NCBI GenBank assembly: GCA_022791355.1 | Contig: JAAVYX010000236.1 | Span: 1 to 14,807, forward strand | DNA from: Clostridiales bacterium | GTDB taxonomy: Bacteria > Bacillota > Clostridia > Oscillospirales > Acutalibacteraceae | Direction: 5' to 3' | DNA length: 14,807 bases | Shown: positions 12,683-14,807 of the stretch, one piece after another | How positions within the stretch are numbered: position 1 is the first letter of the stretch | Layout: each line of letters begins with the position of its first letter | Notes under the pieces: model-generated | Database searches by the model: none | What the model was told of the DNA's origin: nothing | What the model saw: the letters and a program-made list of their open reading frames with translations, nothing else | Position numbers and translations under genes: made by a program

Positions 12683-12704
12683 AGGCTTTTAAGAGCATTG
12701 TCAA
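12676..12704 (-). promoter_or_regulatory. Sigma-A promoter of gntR
   Basis: On the minus strand: a perfect TTGACA (rc of 12699-12704), a 17-nt spacer and TATTAT (rc of 12676-12681). It lies about 47 nt before the TTG start. Confidence 0.85.
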
Positions 12705-13006
12705 GGGGTTGGGGAAAATAATTTTTCCGGCCCGCGCTTACCGCAGCGGAGGCATGTAACGTCATAACAGGAAGGCCGTCTGGGGTAGGCCGCTTTTAGG
12801 CCCTTTGCGCGGGATACGCCGTCTGTAAGGGGGCGGGACCGCCGTTTTTCAGACGGCGGATTTGACAGAACAGGTTCTAAGGAACCGGCCTGCGCGATAT
12901 GGTAAATATAGAGGCCCGTCCGGCCGCGGCTTTGTGTTTATGTCAGCAGGGATTTGTTATGGTGTTGCGAATATGGGAAAAACCGGGCGAATCTACCCGA
13001 AAGGAA
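12705..13006. other. Intergenic region between the divergent gntR and alr promoters
   Basis: 302 nt without a convincing gene. The main item is the set of mutually exclusive inverted repeats at 12818-12859. There is also a short hairpin GGTTC-TAAG-GAACC (about 12873-12886) and a TTGACA at 12862-12867 with no matching -10. A plus-strand open frame from 12898 (52 codons) has a poor ribosome site and runs through the alr promoter, so I do not call it. Confidence 0.55.
12818..12859 (+). promoter_or_regulatory. Overlapping alternative hairpins, attenuator-like
   Basis: Four segments can pair in competing ways: A GCCGTCTG (12818-12825) with D CAGACGGC (12850-12857); B GGCGG (12832-12836) with C CCGCC (12839-12843), followed by TTTTT (12845-12849); and C CCGCCG (12839-12844) with CGGCGG (12854-12859). 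The B:C fold resembles a weak terminator and C:D would disrupt it. Confidence 0.35.
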
Positions 13007-13036
13007 TTGACTTGCGGGCAGGCTCTGCCCTATAAT
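13007..13036 (+). promoter_or_regulatory. Sigma-A promoter of alr with a palindrome in its spacer
   Basis: TTGACT (13007-13012), an 18-nt spacer and a perfect TATAAT (13031-13036). The spacer contains GGGCAG-GCT-CTGCCC (13016-13030), which ends directly at the -10 box and could be an operator. The leader to the TTG start is about 165 nt. Confidence 0.75.
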
Positions 13037-13209
13037 AAAATTATTAAGTTTTGCTAAGGCAGGGAAGGGGCGCCGCTTGTCGGTTTTGCGGGCGGCCTGA
13101 GCTGTACTTTAAAAGGACAAAATCTGTATGGTTTTGATCTTTTATAACAGACTTTCGTGCGTCCCGTTATCGTTTAGCGGCCATGCAGACAGTATGGAGA
13201 TGAAGGCTT

Positions 13210-14403
13210 TTGACCGATTTTATGAAACGGACCTGGGCTGAGGTGGATTTGGACGCGGCCCTGCATAATTTTCAGGTGATCAAAGAACAGGCGGGGGAGA
13301 GCAAGGTCATGGCGGTGGTCAAGGCCGACGCATGCGGCCACGGCGCCCGGGCCCTCTCCCGGCTGTATGAGGACAACGGGGCCGACGCTTTCGCCGTCTC
13401 CAACCTGGAGGAGGGCGTCCAGCTGCGGCGGTGGGGGATTACGCGCCCCATTCTGGTTTTGGGATATACCCCGCCGGCTGAGGCCGGCCGGCTGGCCGCC
13501 GAACGTATCTCTCAAGCGGTTTTTTCCGCCGAATACGCTTCCCGGCTTTCCCAAGCGGCCCGGCAGGCGGGCGTATCGGTGAAGATACACATAAAAATAG
13601 ACAGCGGCATGGGCCGGCTGGGCTTCAACTGCCGCCGGATGGAGCATGTGGATGCGGCGGCGGCCGAGGCTTTATCTGCCGCCCGGCTGCCCGGCCTGGT
13701 CCCCGAAGGAATCTTTACCCACTTTGCCTCGGCCGACCGGGACGGGGACCCGGACGGGTCCTTTACAAAGGGTCAGTATGAGCGGTTCAAAGCGGCGGCG
13801 GAAGCCATGGAGGCCGCCGGTCTGTCCTTTGCCTATAAGCACTGCTGCAATTCGGCCGGGCTGATGCTGCACGGGGACAAGGGGATGGACATGGTCCGCC
13901 CCGGCATCATCCTCCACGGATTGACCCCCTCGCCCGGCCTGCCCTTCATGGACCGTTTTCTGCCTACTCTCTCCTTTAAATCCACTGTTTCCTTTGTAAA
14001 GCCGTTAGAGGCGGGGGACGCGGTGAGCTACGGGCGGACCTATCGGGCCAAGGGTCCCATGCTGGCCGCCACCATAGCGGCGGGCTATGCCGACGGCTAT
14101 CCACGCCTGCTTTCCGGGAAGGGCCGGGCGCTCATACGGGGACAGTACGCCCCCATCATCGGCCGGGTCTGTATGGACCAGACGGTGGCGGATGTCACCG
14201 GCATTCCCGGCGTACGGGAAGGGGACACGGTCACACTCATCGGACGGGACGGGGATAACGCTATCCCAGCCGAGGAAATCGCCGGCCTGTGCGGCACCAT
14301 CAATTACGAAATCATGTGCAATATTTCCCGCCGGGTCCCCCGGGTTTATCTCTCGGGCGGCCGGGTGGTCGAGGTGGAAAACCACCTGCTGAAGGGTTTA
14401 TAA
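13210..14403 (+). CDS. alr: Alanine racemase
   Basis: A PLP enzyme of the cytosol that interconverts L- and D-alanine and so supplies D-Ala for peptidoglycan. At 397 residues it is slightly longer than typical. The N-terminal barrel has RTWAEVDLDAALHN (7-20) and AVVKADACGHG (35-45), where K38 binds PLP. SGMGRLGF (132-139) and VRPGIILHG (229-237) follow. The C-terminal domain has AGYADGYPR (291-299), with Y293 the second catalytic base, and GRVCMDQ (318-324). The motif usually reads KANAYGHG; here Asp and Cys42 replace Asn and Tyr. The start is TTG (13210-13212) with GGAG 10 nt upstream; the in-frame ATG at 13222 has no ribosome site at a useful distance, though it also gives a typical N-terminus. 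It is monocistronic as far as seen. Confidence 0.95.
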   Translation: MTDFMKRTWAEVDLDAALHNFQVIKEQAGESKVMAVVKADACGHGARALSRLYEDNGADAFAVSNLEEGVQLRRWGITRPILVLGYTPPAEAGRLAAERISQAVFSAEYASRLSQAARQAGVSVKIHIKIDSGMGRLGFNCRRMEHVDAAAAEALSAARLPGLVPEGIFTHFASADRDGDPDGSFTKGQYERFKAAAEAMEAAGLSFAYKHCCNSAGLMLHGDKGMDMVRPGIILHGLTPSPGLPFMDRFLPTLSFKSTVSFVKPLEAGDAVSYGRTYRAKGPMLAATIAAGYADGYPRLLSGKGRALIRGQYAPIIGRVCMDQTVADVTGIPGVREGDTVTLIGRDGDNAIPAEEIAGLCGTINYEIMCNISRRVPRVYLSGGRVVEVENHLLKGL

Positions 14404-14653
14404 CCGAATTTTCGTAAGGGCTGGTTGGCCGGTTGCAAACGCGGCGGCCCTTGCCCCATCATGCCGGCTGTCCCCAAAGATGGAATGGCAAAATTGTTTG
14501 GAGAAGGATGCATGCAGGGCAAAGCGGAAGACGAACCGCCCGGCCGAGCGGCCGGCGAACGCCCGTCAGGGATGACAACGCCGCCATGCATCCGGCTAAA
14601 CAAAATGCTGTTTTTCGGATTTATGGACTACCGGCCGGTCCTACGGCTCAAAT

Positions 14654-14719
14654 TGTATAGATTTTCGTTCGGGGCATCGAGCCCCTCACAAAAATTTACG
14701 CAAAGTGTATAGATTTTCG
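14654..14719. repeat. Pair of direct repeats TGTATAGATTTTCG
   Basis: Exact 14-nt copies at 14654-14667 and 14706-14719, start to start 52 nt. Similarity continues on both sides (AAA before; TC and G after). A GC hairpin lies between them. Possible protein-binding sites or promoter-like elements (each holds TATAGA). Confidence 0.65.
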
Positions 14720-14734
14720 ATCAGCCCATCTAAG

Positions 14735-14803
14735 CGAACGGCCCTGGGCCGTTCGTTGCTTCCCGCAAGGGACGCTCCTAGAGGTTTGGCCAAAGGCCAA
14801 ACC
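14735..14803. repeat. Three consecutive compact hairpins at the window end
   Basis: First: CGAACGGCC-CTG-GGCCGTTCG (14735-14755). Second: TCCC-GCAA-GGGA (14761-14772), a GNRA-type tetraloop. Third: GGTTTGGCC-AAA-GGCCAAACC (14783-14803). All stems are perfect and no T-tract follows. They may be the start of a structured RNA or of a leader continuing beyond the window. Confidence 0.6.
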
Positions 14804-14807
14804 GGGA

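Larger units (their letters stand above)
14404..14807. other. Region after alr to the window edge, no confident gene
   Basis: A plus-strand open frame exists here (14425-14712; an internal ATG at 14512 has GGAGAAGG nearby), but its composition is unlike a protein and it runs through the direct repeats. Features are the 14-nt direct repeats at 14654 and 14706, a hairpin GGGGC-ATCGA-GCCCC (14671-14685) between them, and three compact hairpins at 14735-14803. A terminator for alr with a T-tract is not evident. Confidence 0.55.

Noticed and set aside
12898..13056. Plus-strand frame of 52 codons in front of alr
   Set aside because: Ribosome site about 15 nt away and weak; the frame covers the -35 and -10 boxes of alr.
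14425..14712. Plus-strand frame of 95 codons after alr
   Set aside because: Low-complexity translation, passes through the direct repeats and a hairpin; no recognisable domain.

Overview
The window looks like chromosome from a GC-rich, low-mobility Firmicute. A high-GC member of the Clostridia (Oscillospirales / Clostridium cluster IV type) is my best guess. The signs are strong AGGAGG-type ribosome sites, sigma-A-like TTGACA/TATAAT promoters, DUF6062- and DUF4177-type small proteins, a YtrA-type GntR/ABC locus and a bacterial OGG1-like glycosylase typical of clostridia. This is inferred from gene content; no rRNA gene is present. I see no tRNA, CRISPR array, transposase, phage gene or insertion sequence.

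Layout. 1-1538, minus strand: the first 146 codons of class II fructose-bisphosphate aldolase (running off the left edge), preceded on its strand by an 8-oxoguanine DNA glycosylase. 1539-3398, plus strand: a DUF6062-like double CxxC/CxxH protein behind a leader that can fold into three consecutive hairpins, then a 447-nt gene-free stretch with a diverged tandem repeat, then a small tail-anchored protein of unknown function. 3650-3704: a candidate bidirectional terminator. 3777-7145, minus strand: an 1122-residue protein with about 580 low-complexity, Pro-rich residues fused to a membrane core that aligns by eye with heavy-metal P-type ATPases but has lost the phosphorylation motif. I consider it the most novel item here.

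7484-9326, minus strand: RlmB 23S rRNA methyltransferase with a long leader, a DUF4177 mini-protein with a clear terminator, and an 80-residue two-TM protein. Divergent from the last, on the plus strand, is an MmcQ/YjbR-family protein (9583-9972). 10018-10053 is a perfect 36-bp palindrome between convergent genes. 10062-12629, minus strand: a YtrA-like GntR repressor with a textbook promoter/operator, a 556-nt gap, an ABC ATPase, an overlapping ABC-2-type permease and a 25-residue one-TM mini-protein that could be an accessory subunit. 13007-14403, plus strand: alanine racemase from its own strong promoter, followed to the window edge by direct repeats and compact hairpins.

How the genes relate. 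Most genes are monocistronic or in pairs. The only convincing operon is ABC ATPase-permease-mini-protein, presumably controlled by the GntR regulator. The housekeeping genes (fba glycolysis, ogg DNA repair, rlmB ribosome modification, alr peptidoglycan precursor supply) are interleaved with unnamed membrane proteins. Three of the larger genes (the P-type-ATPase-like gene, the gntR gene and alr) start with TTG. All functional statements come from reading motifs by eye; no database search was run.
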